64,000 nucleotides of DNA from positions 16,018,312 through 16,082,311 of the forward strand of contig OZ024811.1 of NCBI GenBank assembly GCA_964017045.1, given 5' to 3'. The position numbers were made by a program, and so were the translations under genes. The number at the start of each line of letters is the position of its first letter. Within the stretch, counting starts at the first letter, position 1. Below the pieces are notes generated by a model. It was not told where the DNA came from, did not search any database, and worked only from the letters and a program-made list of their open reading frames with translations. Positions 1 to 10,733 of the stretch are shown in pieces. The DNA is from Omphiscola glabra. Taxonomy: Eukaryota; Mollusca; Gastropoda; Lymnaeidae.

Positions 1-8
1 AATGTCCT

Positions 9-223
9 TCACCATGAAAAAAAGATATCTGGTTGGTAATGACTGTCAGGAAACAGCTTCTGGAACCATTTGATAGCATCCTTCTTGGTCTTGTTTCCCT
101 GTAGTTTGATCGAGTGCAGCATTAAAAGTAGGCTGTAAGTTCTTGGGACGGCAGGGGGCGTTGGTCTTCTCCCTTTCCCTTCAGTCAGAAATGAAGCACA
201 TAGGCCATCAAAAATTTCCTCAG
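9..223 (-). CDS. Exon 2 of small unidentified gene (possibly terminal)
   Basis: On the minus strand an acceptor (TTATTCAACAG) at 224-225 opens a frame beginning with two bases, then codons reading S/EEIFDGLCASF..., ..YSLLLMLHSIKLQG.., ..AIKWFQKLFPDSHY.. and FFSW. The frame meets TGA at 11-9, which would give a 103-residue protein with exon 1. A GTGAAG donor-like site at 12-7 overlaps this stop, so splicing to an exon left of the window is equally possible. The residue mix looks like a real globular protein, with amphipathic and hydrophobic stretches and no signal peptide or TM. I do not recognise the family. The phase agrees with exon 1 at 387-483. Neighbouring sequence up to 5.8 kb is repeat-rich and non-coding. 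Confidence 0.6.
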
Positions 224-386
224 CTGTTGAATAAGCAATGGAATTTTAAACAATTATTAAGTAAGAACACATTTCATTTTTAAAAAGTACTTCTATGTGG
301 ACCAGAATTACATAATTCTCTATTATATCTATTGGTAGAAAACATATAAGCCTCAATTGTTGAAAATTAATTGAAATTACACTTAC

Positions 387-488
387 ATATTAGATTCCTA
401 ATGGTAATCAATGGACAGTTCACTGCAGGTTCTGTAGTGTGGGTACCAGCAGCCAAGTCACCACTTTCTGTGCTGTTATTCATTGTTA
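387..488 (-). CDS. Exon 1 (start codon) of small unidentified gene
   Basis: The ATG is at 483-481 on the minus strand with A at -3. It opens 32 codons starting MNNSTESGDLAAG and ending ITIRNLI, then one base before a perfect GTAAGT donor at 386-381. The split codon T/CT completes a serine with the exon at 223, so both frame and phase agree. A pyrimidine-rich stretch ending in TTTAAG at 489 could be the acceptor of an upstream leader intron, leaving only five untranslated bases before the ATG in this exon. The N-terminus is polar and Ser/Thr-rich. No family was recognised. Confidence 0.6.
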
Positions 489-2891
489 CTTAAATATATA
501 ACATTGAAAGGAAAAAAATTATATTGAAATTCTTGTCACTACTACTACTAGTAGTACTGTAATTATAATTATAAATAAGCCTGTGACATATAACTTATTT
601 CAAATATACCAAAATAACTTAAACTTAAGTGAATTTTAACTGATTATGTGTGAGTGATAGGATAAGGGCTTAAGAATGAGTTTAATTGGGCGAGTCCATG
701 AATTAATGGTGGTCAGCCGGTAAAATAATAAGCATAGTTCAGAACAATATAATAAAATATAACCAATTGTTCCTTGATTTTTATTAGATCTGATGCTAAG
801 TAAATTATTTAAAACACAACTATCAAAATAATCGCAATAATTTGTAAACAGTTATTTTGTTATTCACCGATGTTTAAATTATGTTTATACCTCTTCTCCC
901 GATATTAATATGAGTCCGTCCACCTAATATAACCCAAGTACACAAGACTCTCGGGCAGCCATTTTGAATTTGTCGATTCACGTTTTTGGGTAGAAAGCTC
1001 ATTTTAAAATTATTATTACGACCTTATCTTATTTCCAATTTTATAAATTACTACAAATAATTATACATTATCCTTTCAGAAAGGTGTTGAACCATACTAT
1101 GTATCGATGGACTGTCCTAAATTAAATACATCAACCTCTAATCACATCAATTGAATAAGCCTGTACACTAGTGTACGCGCAGTGTACACGGGCAGACCCA
1201 CGAACTCAGTTTCGTTACAAAATACCCTAATATCTTTCATTAATTGAATAAAACTCAATCCAAAACAATAAATTCATGTGTTAACACGTATATGAAACTT
1301 AAATTATAATACTTACGGGTAGATTGAAGATGCTAGCTCGATTAATCCGTTGCGCAAAACCGGTAGACAGAAGCCATAAGCGCTCCGAGAGATTTTGTGA
1401 AAGGCAAATGACGGGTGGGTTTATTCTTAACGGCACGTCTTCGCGCCTATCGTCACCACTCATTTGATTTTACAACACTAATTTGTTATTAAAATGAACT
1501 TTCCATCGGTGTGAAGAAAGTATTATAGGTTCATTATTTTCAACTATTTTTCTTCAATTAAAGTTTTCAAACTGCATTTTAAAAAGAAAATAACCGAGGT
1601 ATATATACTTTCTATACATAGAATAAAAGGCCAGGATCTGCTCTTTCACGTGGTGGTAGCACAATTTTTCGCTAACTTGAATAGGCTCGAAGCCGCGAGC
1701 GTTTGAAGCACCATGGGGTAGATCGGCACTCGCGAAAGCGCCGTAAATTTTGTCAAAACTGATACTTTTCAAACACAAAAAAACAACTTTCAGACACAAG
1801 TTGAAGACACAGAAGTAACATATTTTGACAGATAAAGACTTAAACGTTACTGACATATAAATTTTATTGGTGTAACACTGCCAGAAGTATTTTTTTAATT
1901 TTTTTTTTAAATTATGAAAAAATGACCCAAAAAAAGGATTTTTTCTTCAGTTTGGACTACCTTATAACAACATTCGGATACTGAATGCTGATTGTGAGTT
2001 CTTTTATCGTCCCCTAAAAAAAAATTAATAAGAAAAAATATTTTTCTTAAAAAAGGCATTTAATATAATAAGAGTAATTATTGGAAAATATATACAATAT
2101 AAATAATTAACTTTTATTCTTTTTAAAAAAATTAAAAATCTAAAGCTAATTTTAGAAATCGTACGTTTCCAAATAGATATAGAAAACACACTTACGTGAC
2201 ATTTAAACATATTCAAATGTTTGTTTTTAAAAAATATTCAGATATATTCTATAATCTATTAAAATCTATGATAGTCAGCAGGGGTGAATTGGCCAGGGTT
2301 ACAGCTTGCCTGGTGGCAAGTGCCCCCCCCCCCTTTTCTAAATCTACTACGGTAGATTATGCCCCTCTCCTCCAATTACGTTTTTTTTGTGTTTTTTTTT
2401 TTTTTTGGTCTTTTACAGTAATTATTAGTTGGTGCGCCAAAAGTATTGAAATAATCCAAGGCATTTGTAGTAGGCGCCTAAGGTTCAGGTACTTTGAGGT
2501 GGATCCCAGCTACAAGGGATCCAAAGAAAAATGGGGGGAGGCGGGCGGATTTGATCACGAATCTGCTTCTAATGCTGCAGTTAATGGTACCAACGATCAC
2601 CAAGAGACTCTTCATGTGGCGAGACAAGACAAACTAAGGGGAAAGAACATGAGTCATAAAAGTTTTCCTGGAAGGTAACAAACGAAACGAATCATGGGAA
2701 AACCCCTAAAAATGGCCGACACAAAACAAAAAAGGTATCGGCGAGAAGACTTTCTGAGCGAACAAAGAGCGGTAACAACAATACAAACATTAAAATAAAC
2801 ACACAGCCGCAAAGTAGTATCCTTGCATTGTTGCGTTCTTTTCTACGGATTTTCCCCATACTTTGTTTCATTTATTTCCTTCAACTTACCT
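489..2891. other. Non-coding stretch around the leader exon
   Basis: Apart from the possible leader exon at 1317-1463 I see no supported gene. The sequence is AT-rich with poly-A/T runs. Open frames at 1554-1856 and 2196-2678 lack splice signals or recognisable composition. A motif near 2735 (TATCGGCGAGAAGAC) is similar to one near 62268 (TTTCGGCGAGACGCC), suggesting an old dispersed repeat. Confidence 0.4.
1317..1463 (-). other. Possible 5'-leader exon with 49-codon upstream ORF
   Basis: On the minus strand an ATG at 1463 opens exactly 49 codons (MSGDDRREDVP...) that end at a perfect GTAAGT donor (1316-1311). If spliced to the acceptor at 489-490, the next codon is TAA, so the ORF would stop at the junction and act as an upstream ORF of the gene at 9-488. 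The stretch is richer in CpG than its surroundings. The start context is weak (C at -3). It could instead belong to another transcript or be chance. Confidence 0.3.
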
Positions 2892-3087
2892 AGCGGTTCT
2901 TAACCTGTGGGTCGCGACCCCTTTGAGGGTCAAACGACCCTTTCCCAGGGTCGCCTAAGACCATCAGAACACACATATACTCTACAGTTATCAAGTGGCA
3001 ACTAAAATAAATTATTTTTTATATATTTTATATAATTAAAAAAAATGCATTAAAGGGTCGCGGCATTAAAAAGGTTGAGAACCACTG
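2892..3087 (+). mobile_element. SPIN-like hAT miniature element, copy 1
   Basis: Begins AGCGGTTCTTAACCTGTGGG and ends with its inverted counterpart GGTTGAGAACCACTG. Inside are the phrases GGGTCGCCTAAGACCAT near the left end and AAAGGGTCGCGGCATTA near the right end. It is about 195 bp and too short to encode a transposase. Three more copies lie at 14771, 26800 and 42202. The terminal phrase resembles the SPIN hAT family as I remember it. This copy lacks the first CA and its target duplication is not clear. Confidence 0.75.
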
Positions 3088-5792
3088 TTCTAGCCTGATT
3101 ACAGTCTGCCCCCCCCCCCCCTTATTACCATGAAAATTTCCTAAGAAGGTAGATAAAACCGTAAAGGGTGGGGGGTGGGGGGTGAGAAACTGTCATCTTT
3201 TAATGACGACAAGGATGAGTAGCATGTTTGTAAAAGTACAATGTCAGTTGATCGTTTCAGTGGATCAGCGACCTTAAAATTTGAAACAAACACAATTGTC
3301 CAACTCTACGTGGTGATATTTTCAATAAAAGGCTTGGCTCTAACTCCAATTACTGGATATGGATGATATTTGCATGGTGTGGGTGGCTTGGCTAAATGAT
3401 ATCCATGGCAAACTCAAAAAGTCCGCACTTTTTTTGCCCCATAACACACACACGTCGATGTTAGGCCTAAACATAGACCCCGAAAACATGGGTGTGTTCC
3501 CCCCCCCCCCCCCCACAATTTGAAGAATCCGTCTTTCTTGGATTTCACAAAGTTATCCTTATGCCCTACAGATTATTTCTTAACTGTCTGGTTACATTAT
3601 AAAAAAAAAAATTTTGTCTATGCAAAAATTAGAGATGTTAATGTTAGTTACGCAATTTAAGATCACTTCTGGAAAACTTAGCACTTATTAAATTCGATTT
3701 ACTCTTAATTACAAGAACTAAAATTACAAAAATTATACCACAAAGTACAAAAGCATTCTTTAACTTCATCAATAAGATTGGTTAGTGAAAAACTATCTAT
3801 CGAAATAAATCTTACCTCTTTTTAAGACATCAGATGAAAATTTGAGTAGTCCAATTGCTAACCCTGCTAAGAAACTTCTTCTTGATTTAGAGTTAGAGAG
3901 AAATGAGTTTTTTGTAAATTAAATTTATTTAGCGAATATAGCATTTATAAGTTTTTAAATGGTGAATGTTAGACTTACATAAAGCTTTTTAATCATTAAA
4001 ATCACAAAATACTGTAGATTGACACTTAATTAATCAGCCAAGATAGATAACTCATTTATTATTTTTTTAAAATTGACTAAGCAGGTTTTGCCATTGGTCT
4101 CCTCATTTATCCCATAGGGTGTGCTAAGTTTATACGCCTTACCAGTATGGACAGCCGATGAATTCAAATTTAGCCAATGTTTCACAATTGCTTATTTTTG
4201 TTCGTGAGTTTCTTTCTTTCTTTGAGGCAAAAATTTTCGGAAGCGTAATTGACCGAGCTGAAATTCGGCACATAGACTCTTTGCCGGTGACAACACATTC
4301 GGTCGAATTTTCCGCCCCATCTCCAACCCCAAAAATTCAGGGTTTTTTCTGCTTTTCAAGGTGTTGGTGTTCATGATATGTTCAATGGGTGCGTATTTTG
4401 TTGTGCAGTTTAAATGTTTCGATGTTGCTAGGTGCTTTGTATTTGTGACGAAAATGGTTATGGGAGATGACGTTGAATGAAAACCAAAACGCATCTGATA
4501 AAGGATTTATACGAAAAACAAAGTTTTTAGCGGCTGTTTAATTTAATTAGTTAAGCACACTATGCTTTGTTCGGCTGTTGTGCTCCTTTTTGGGCTTGGC
4601 ATTCAAGAGTCGTCTGCTCTTGATGTTCGTTTTTTTTTTTTTTAATTGCGTTTTATTTTTTAATTAAGATTTCAAGGGATACATTTCTAGAGTCCGGTTT
4701 TAAAGTCATAAAACTAATATTTATAAACTTATGATATCTATATAAAAAATGCAGACAATTAAACTTTACTTAACACTGTTAAATGATAAATAAAATATAT
4801 ATTGGGCGTGGAGCTGGGATGACATGAATTGTTATGAAACAAATCGGAACAATAGTGTCATATCCGTTATTGGTCAAATTCAACATGGAAAGATGACTAA
4901 GGCTTAATTGGACGGTGAGCGTGAAGGTGGCTTGCGAGTGCTAATTGTGCCGGGAAAGCTGGGCCGCGTGTAGGGACATGCGTGTTTCGGGGTCAAGGCG
5001 GTATTTGTGGCAGTGCAGCCTTTACTTTCTGTCCGATTGAGATAAAACAATGAGTCTGCCTCGCCAGCCTTGTGCTTTGCAAAGCATCTGCTTCCCAATG
5101 TCGATGTTTTTCATGGAGTTGAGGTGAACCTTTAGACACATTTTATTGTAGAACTTCTGTATCAGGGCCTTGCGTAAACAGCACTGTATGTTGACGAAAT
5201 TTTACTTCACCGTAGAGAGGAGACATCCACCACCTCTTTTTTTTTTTTTTTTACATTGACGTCACCAAGTAAATATGTAGCTCTGTACCAACCCCAACTC
5301 CTTCATAGATTGGGAAAATGTTGTTTAATTTCAAAACGTTATAATTTTTTCTAAGGAACGATATCGGCTGATGCAATTTCTAGAATTCTTTTCTAGAGGG
5401 TTCTTACACCGGCAGTTTTCCCAGCCGGGGGGGGGGGGGATTTTTGCTAATTTGTTTAGACATTCGCGAGGCGTAATTTAATTATAGGAGCCTTACGAAA
5501 GTGTACTCTTTATGGGCAAGTGTATTAATATTTATATCTTTTGAGGATTATAATCTGCCACTTCAAGTGCTGTAAGTTAATAGAGTTCTTATTACTTGAT
5601 TTTGTATTTTTATATTAATTTAACGCTACAATTAAATGGACTATTGTCAGTATAACTAGCTTTGGCGTCGCTTTTCCTTGTATACTGGTCTTCAGGCCTT
5701 TGTTACGTATTGTTCATTCAAACGAGCCAAATCTTAAAACAGGGTTAATTTGAAAACCATACAACGGTACGTAACACAAGAAAAAAGCGACA
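3088..5792. other. Repeat-rich non-coding stretch
   Basis: No supported exon. It contains several poly-C/poly-G runs (for example 3500-3513 and 5428-5439) and poly-T runs. Near 4255-4340 a segment around GGCACATAGACTCTTTGCCG resembles one at 45790-45850, a likely diverged dispersed repeat. Open frames at 4158-4494 fall in this repeat. Confidence 0.4.
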
Positions 5793-6181
5793 ATGTTCAG
5801 CGCACCAATAATGGTGTTAAATAATGGTACGTTTATACAAATGTTCAGCCCACCAATGATGGTGTTAAATAATGTTACGTTTATACAAATGTTCAGCCCA
5901 CCAATGATGGTGTTAAATAATGGTACGTTTATACAAATGTTCAGCCCACCAATGATGGTGTTAAATAATGTTACGTTTATACAAATGTTCAGCCCACCAA
6001 TGATGGTGTTAAATAATGTTACGTTTATACAAATGTTCAGCCCACCAATGATGGTGTTAAATAATGGTACGTTTATACAAATGTTCAGCCCCCCCAATGA
6101 TGGTGTTAAATAATGGTACGTTTAAACAAATGTTCAGCCCGCCAATGATGGTGTTAAATAATGGTACGTTTAAACAAATGT
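5793..6181 (+). repeat. 48-bp minisatellite, about 8 copies
   Basis: Unit of 48 bp carrying GATGGTGTTAAATAATG and GTTCAGCCCACCAA; copies differ by single bases (GGTACG or GTTACG). Because 48 is divisible by three, both strands stay open and give spurious 16-residue peptide repeats of about 106 and 127 residues. No start context or splice signal supports translation. Confidence 0.95.
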
Positions 6182-8092
6182 TTTCATTAATGTGAAGCTC
6201 CATTTTTGATATTCTATTAGCTTGACAGTAGACGCGTTTGTTTCTTTGTTATATTTTTTTTTTTTTTAAATTTACTTGTGTACGCGTTTGACATGCACAG
6301 GAAGCAGGTTTGAGGGGGAGAGGGGGAGGGTAATTAATCCCATAAGAACTAAGCTAAATTCTCAAGAAAAGGTGGGTGTTTTTTTGTTTTTTTTTCAATT
6401 TCATACAGTTGAGCACCAAGTTCGTTTCAGATTATTGTGAGTGGCCCACCACCACCCCACCCCACCCCACCCCCACCTAACACCTGAAACCGGTGAGGGC
6501 TGATCCATACAAGATAGTTTATTCCCATATACATACTGGAGCGCTTTGCTCGCCGAAGAGACGTCTTGGACATTCTGAACATCAGTTGGATTTGCTATGT
6601 GACTACGGTATGTTTTTCATTAGCTTTGGTGAATTAATTGATGCTGTTTATATTACAACGTGGAAGCATTTGATTTTCCTTTCTTTCACTTAGATACTTA
6701 ATATGCAGGACGTAAGTATTTTATGTAAAAAAAAAATATACATATATATTGTGTTTTTTATTTTCTTATTTTTATTTTTTTTTTTTTTTATTTATTTATT
6801 TTATTTTTTTTTTGGTGGGGAAGGCATTTGCCGAAATGTTTAAATTTAAAATTGGAATTTTGTCTTCTAATAAAATCTATCTGCTATCTATCATTTTTGT
6901 CCAATTAAGGTCACCTATAACTATAATGTTTTTTATTTTACTTCTTATTAACTCATCCTGGACGGCAACTCATCTAAGAGAAGGCAACTCTGAATTCAAA
7001 ACCCGGCGATGGATTCCCGATAGGCGGATAACATTAATACAATGAAACATTCCGGCAACTCCCGGGTGGATGGGACTCGTTAACCTTGGACGGCAACTCG
7101 TCTAAGAGAAGGCAACTCTGAATTCAAACCCGGAGATGGGGAGATGGAGTTCACATGCGCCTAACTGGCAGCAGTGATGCCTCTCGAACATCGAAGATTT
7201 GACTTTGTAACGCGCTTCGAGCCTTTGGGGATGAAGCGTGACTTTTCAACTAAACTTTATTATTATTATTATTATTATTAAGGCTTCCCGTGACATTTGG
7301 TTTTCAAAAGTTGTCTGTGTCTTATAAATCTACTTAAGAGCTTTCTCCCATTCAAACCCACTTATAGTTATTTGTTCTTTTAAGCAATATGGGCAGGGAA
7401 GGTAATGTGTACAAGGTACGTAGTATGGACAAGGTACGTTACATTGGCAGGGCATATCGTATGGACAAAGAAAGATATATGGACCACGTAGGTTTCACAA
7501 ACACTTTTAAAAATAAAAAAAAAATAAGACTTTTTTTTTAAACTTATAAAATAATGTTTTATTTGTCTCGTAAACGTCATGTCACTCAAAGTATATTGAA
7601 ATACTTTATTTTACCATGACAGAAGTAGGTATTTGATAGTAGATACTAAAATTTATGACATGTGTAAAAAGCAAAAATTAGCACATTATTTGCACAACAG
7701 TGAACCACTAGGGCAACTTCATTATTGTCGTAATTAAATTGTGTTATTAAATTGAACATAAAACTCTCTGTTTAGTAAATAACTATGTCTGGTTTAAAGA
7801 CTTATTTTCAAATAACAACAAATGTAATAAATTAATCCCCTTTTAACACAATATAAAAATATCTAAAAATTGAGAAAGCGGCATGTTTTCGTTCCGATTT
7901 GAAACTTTTGTAAAAGAAACAAAAATAAGTGTCTTGGTAGAGGGTGGCAGTTGTTGTAAACGAAAATAATTCTGCTATGATCTAATGTAAAGTTTCAAAC
8001 AAAATTATTGGCGCAGTCGAAGATAAAGTATGATAAAGGGTGAATAGGTTCGTTTTTTTTCTGGTTTAGAGAGTCTACTCAATCTTCTAAAA
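6182..8092. other. Non-coding stretch with poly-T and SINE-like repeat
   Basis: Downstream of the small minus-strand membrane protein gene. Holds the repeat at 6950-7280 and long poly-T tracts near 6776-6810. From 7380 to 8090 there is unstructured AT-rich sequence. No supported exon. Confidence 0.4.
6950..7280 (+). mobile_element. SINE/LINE-tail-like repeat with internal duplication and (ATT)n tail
   Basis: Contains the phrase CTAAGAGAAGGCAACTCTGA twice (near 6973 and 7099) and ends in a (TTA)n run at 7257-7280, the form of a non-LTR retroelement tail. A related copy in reverse orientation lies at 16740-16945, sharing GGTGGATGGGACTCGTTAAC and the same AAGAGAAGG motif. The class is not certain. 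Confidence 0.6.
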
Positions 8093-8230
8093 AAAAATTT
8101 GGATTTGGGATAACTTGGAACTAAACTGACTTGGACTTTGGATAACTTGAAACTTCATTAACGTGGACTTTGAATATCTTGGAACTTCATTAACTTGGAC
8201 TTTGAATAACTTGGAACTTGATAACTCCGG
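8093..8230 (-). repeat. ~32-bp tandem repeat downstream of terminal exon
   Basis: About four diverged units of TAACTTGGACTTTGAATAAC plus GGAACTTCAT. It lies 160 bp beyond the stop codon of the minus-strand membrane protein gene, so it is probably 3' untranslated or downstream sequence. Confidence 0.75.
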
Positions 8231-8392
8231 TATCTCCCAAGACAAGAAGAACTTTTCAACTTTGACTAACTACCTTCTTTAGTACCAGTCATCCAATCTT
8301 TTGGCCGTATTCCCAAACACCGTCCAACTGCCATTCTCCAACGCAAATCTGTAACTCCCAACATTGACTAAGCGCATGCAAAAATGACCGTC

Positions 8393-8527
8393 CTATGACT
8401 TTTCACCGGTCGCGCTCGCCTTGCCTTGGTTGTATTGCTCCTTGGCGTTGGTCAGATAGTTCTTGTACAGATTGCTCCAGTTCATTGCTATCATGTACTG
8501 CTGGTACGGCGTCAGCTGCATGGCTTG
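8393..8527 (-). CDS. Terminal exon, small single-pass membrane protein
   Basis: Minus-strand exon after acceptor TTTTCACAG (8528-8529). It encodes 44 residues beginning QAMQLTPYQQYMIAMNW and ending ASATGEKS, then TAG at 8395-8393. It starts in phase 0, matching the donor at 9084. The tail is rich in Tyr, Asn, Gln and Lys with no cysteines and would be cytoplasmic if the preceding TM is a signal anchor. Its first ~37 bases plus acceptor are copied repeatedly just upstream (8503-8915). I do not recognise the family. The full protein would be about 140 residues with start exon A. Confidence 0.75.
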   Translation of the reverse strand, partial: QAMQLTPYQQYMIAMNWSNLYKNYLTNAKEQYNQGKASATGEKS

Positions 8528-8915
8528 CTGTGAAAAGAAAGCGAAGGGTTAGTATTGTACTGTTGGTACGGCGTCAGCTGCATGGCTTGCTGAGTAAAAC
8601 AAAATGAAAGAGTAGTATTGTACTGTTGGTACGGCGTCAGCTGCATGGCTTGCTGTGTAAAGAAAGCAAGTGGTTAGTATTGTACTGCTTGTGTGGCGTG
8701 AGCTGTACGGTTTGCTGAGTAAATAAAGCAAATGGTTGGTATTGTACAGCTGGTACGGCGTAAGCTGCATGGCTTGCTGTGAAAACTAAACAAAAGATTA
8801 ATATTGTACAGCTGGTACGGCGTCAGCTGTATGACTTGCTGTGAAAACAGAACAAACGATTATCATATACTGCTTGAATGGCGTCAGTGGCGTGGCTCGC
8901 TGTATAAACAAAGCT
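8503..8915 (-). repeat. ~62-bp minisatellite copying the acceptor and start of the terminal exon
   Basis: Seven units about 62-63 bp apart (GGTACGGCG phrase near 8503, 8565 and 8628, then diverging). The first unit is the real exon. Read on the minus strand each later unit repeats an acceptor-like TT-CACAG or TT-ACTCAG, then CAAGCCATGCAGCTGACGCC and GTACCAACAG. The array therefore carries up to six decoy copies of the 3' splice site and first codons. Decay increases away from the exon. Confidence 0.9.
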
Positions 8916-9084
8916 CAGAATATTTTTTTTTTAACCAGACCTAAGAATTAACTATAAAAATCGTTAAGCTTATGTATATTAAACTTTAAAATCCCCCCCC
9001 CAAACAATACTTTTCTCATTGTATCAGCTCGTAAGAGTCTTATATTGGAAAATTTTTAAAGCTTGCCCATCTTGAGACACTAAC

Positions 9085-9259
9085 CGTTGGTGGTGCCATC
9101 GGGTGCTGCCCGCTTACCGGCCCCGACATCGGGGCGTACATTCCGCCATCTACACTTTGGCTGTTGTACCGCCTAAACTGCGGGTGCATCATCTCGCGCT
9201 CTGCCATTACGAAGCACTCGGGACAGGCATGTGTCTGGGGATGCCGCTGGTCAGTTCCC
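9085..9259 (-). CDS. Middle exon, small single-pass membrane protein
   Basis: Minus-strand exon between acceptor ACATCCCAG (9260-9261) and donor GTTAGT (9084-9079). One base plus 58 codons: GTDQRHPQTHACPECFVMAE at the start and GPVSGQHPMAPPT at the end. It has a single C-P-E-C pair, a Met/Arg-rich middle and a Pro/Gly/Met-rich end. Entry phase fits the donors of both TM exons (12050 and 10633), and exit phase 0 fits the terminal exon at 8527. Membrane-proximal cytoplasmic position is inferred. The CxxC could be palmitoylated or bind metal; this is not shown by the sequence. Confidence 0.75.
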
Positions 9260-10632
9260 CTGGGATGTGAAGAATGAAATTATTACCACAACAAGTGGGG
9301 GTCGTTAGCAGAGGGAAGCAACAACAAGTTCGTTTAACTCATTTGCTCGCCAGTCTAAAGCCCCTGCCCTGAAAATGTCGGCTCAATGCTGACGATCGAA
9401 CACAAGCAGGCCGAATCTTCATTATGGGCTTAATTATTCAGAGGCACAGGGTACACTTTGATATAGTTTGACATCGGCTTACCATAAAAATGTCAGTGAA
9501 CGGAAAATCGAATTTCTTTGGTACGTAGATTGAAAAAAAGAAAAGGGTCTCGGCGAATAGTTCAATAAACAACACAGTGGAGCAATAAATTCGTCAATCT
9601 TAACTAGGGGTCCTCAAACTTTTTAAACGAGGGCCCGGGTCAGTGTCCCAAGAAACCGCTGGAGGCACAACTATAATTTGAACAAAAATATGAACGAATG
9701 CTATGCACACTGCACAAATCTTAGTTGTAGTGGGAAAAAAAAACAATTTTGTAAAACAATAACATTAATGAAAGAACAAAAAATATATCTAACATAGATG
9801 TACTAGCATTTCAAAGGGGAGTTAGCCCCCCCCCCCCCCCCCCCCGCCTTTTGGCTAATGATATGAACAATGTTCAGTTCCATACTTGTCGCTGCCAGCT
9901 AGGTAGCTTACGGCGGCCAGTCGTTGCTAGCTAGGTAGCTTAAAACTGTTTGTTTTTTTGTTGTTGTTTTTTTTTGGGGGGGGGGGGGATTTTAATCAGT
10001 ATTATGAAGTAATACAAAGCAACTAGCGACAGTGCCAGAAGCCCTTTACAGACGGCTTTGGTGTTCAGCGTGTTTGAACCGTTTCATCCGAAACTATTTT
10101 CTTCTCCAAAAAAAAGTCTTCTGTAAAAATGGATTCATTAGACTTTGTCTCGTCAAATATAGAAGCAAGATCTTTTTTCCCCATCCAGATGATTATAAAA
10201 ATGGTACCAAAAAAAAACACGAATAGTTTCATATTAATTTAATATTAGCCTTCTACAATACGCATCGTGGTAAGCGAGATGGCCAATCTGGAGATTCTAC
10301 AACCTGGCGCCGGGTCCTTCTGACCAACGAGTTCTTATCTACCTCTGCCTAGTTGATTTTAAATGTTTTTTATTTTACTTTTCTTATTTTGCTCTACAAT
10401 GACGGACATAATTTTAAAAGGAAAAAAGGGAAAAGGGGTTTTTTTTTTGGTGGGAAGGGGGAGGAATGAGGTGTATTGCAGAAAAGAAATGTTTCTTAGG
10501 GTTGTGGTGAACTTAAAAAATATTAAAGCAATAATAAATTATGTCAATAAATAATATAAATAATAAATGGTATCAATTCCGAACAAGAGATATTAAAATA
10601 TGTTCATCGTAAGCCAGCCCAGCTCTCCTTAC
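9260..10632. other. Intron with hAT fragment
   Basis: Intron of the minus-strand membrane protein gene. It holds a hAT-like fragment at 9604-9823, a long poly-C run at 9829-9845, a poly-T/poly-G tract near 9953-9989 and AT-rich sequence. The short open frames at 10032-10226 and 10363-10554 contain homopolymers and are not supported. Confidence 0.5.
9604..9823 (+). mobile_element. hAT-like element fragment (CAGGGGTCCTCAAAC type)
   Basis: Starts CTAGGGGTCCTCAAACTTTT followed by GAGGGCCCGGGTCAGTGTCC, then AACGAATGCTATGCACACTG. This resembles a widespread hAT family (OposCharlie/hAT1 type) as I remember it. The right end is lost in a poly-C tract, so no target duplication can be given. Family assignment is from memory and needs a library search. 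Confidence 0.55.
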
Positions 10633-10733
10633 TTTCTCAGACTCAAGGCGCAGATGCACGTGACCACAATGATAACTATGACGATGGCCATGATCAGGAT
10701 GGCCAGTAACATTATAGTACACCATGTCCACAT
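10633..10733 (-). CDS. Alternative TM start exon B, small membrane protein
   Basis: Minus-strand ATG at 10733, after a run of nine A, opens MWTWCTIMLLAILIMAIVIV and continues IIVVTCICALSLR, then two bases before donor GTAAGG (10632-10627). The hydrophobic run of about 27 residues is a clear TM or signal anchor. It shares the start W-T-W-C-T-I with exon A (12050-12167) and the same exit phase 2, so either exon can join 9259 in frame. No AG acceptor with a good pyrimidine tract is seen next to the ATG, so it may be a transcription-start exon with its own promoter, or a paralogous relic. The intact frame and donor favour function. Confidence 0.65.

Noticed and set aside
2196..2678. 160-residue plus frame with polar C-terminal half
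   Set aside because: Crosses poly-C and poly-T runs; no splice support and no recognisable domain, although the last 60 residues look somewhat protein-like.
5793..6181. CRISPR-like array
   Set aside because: Units are contiguous with no unique spacers and the genome is eukaryotic.
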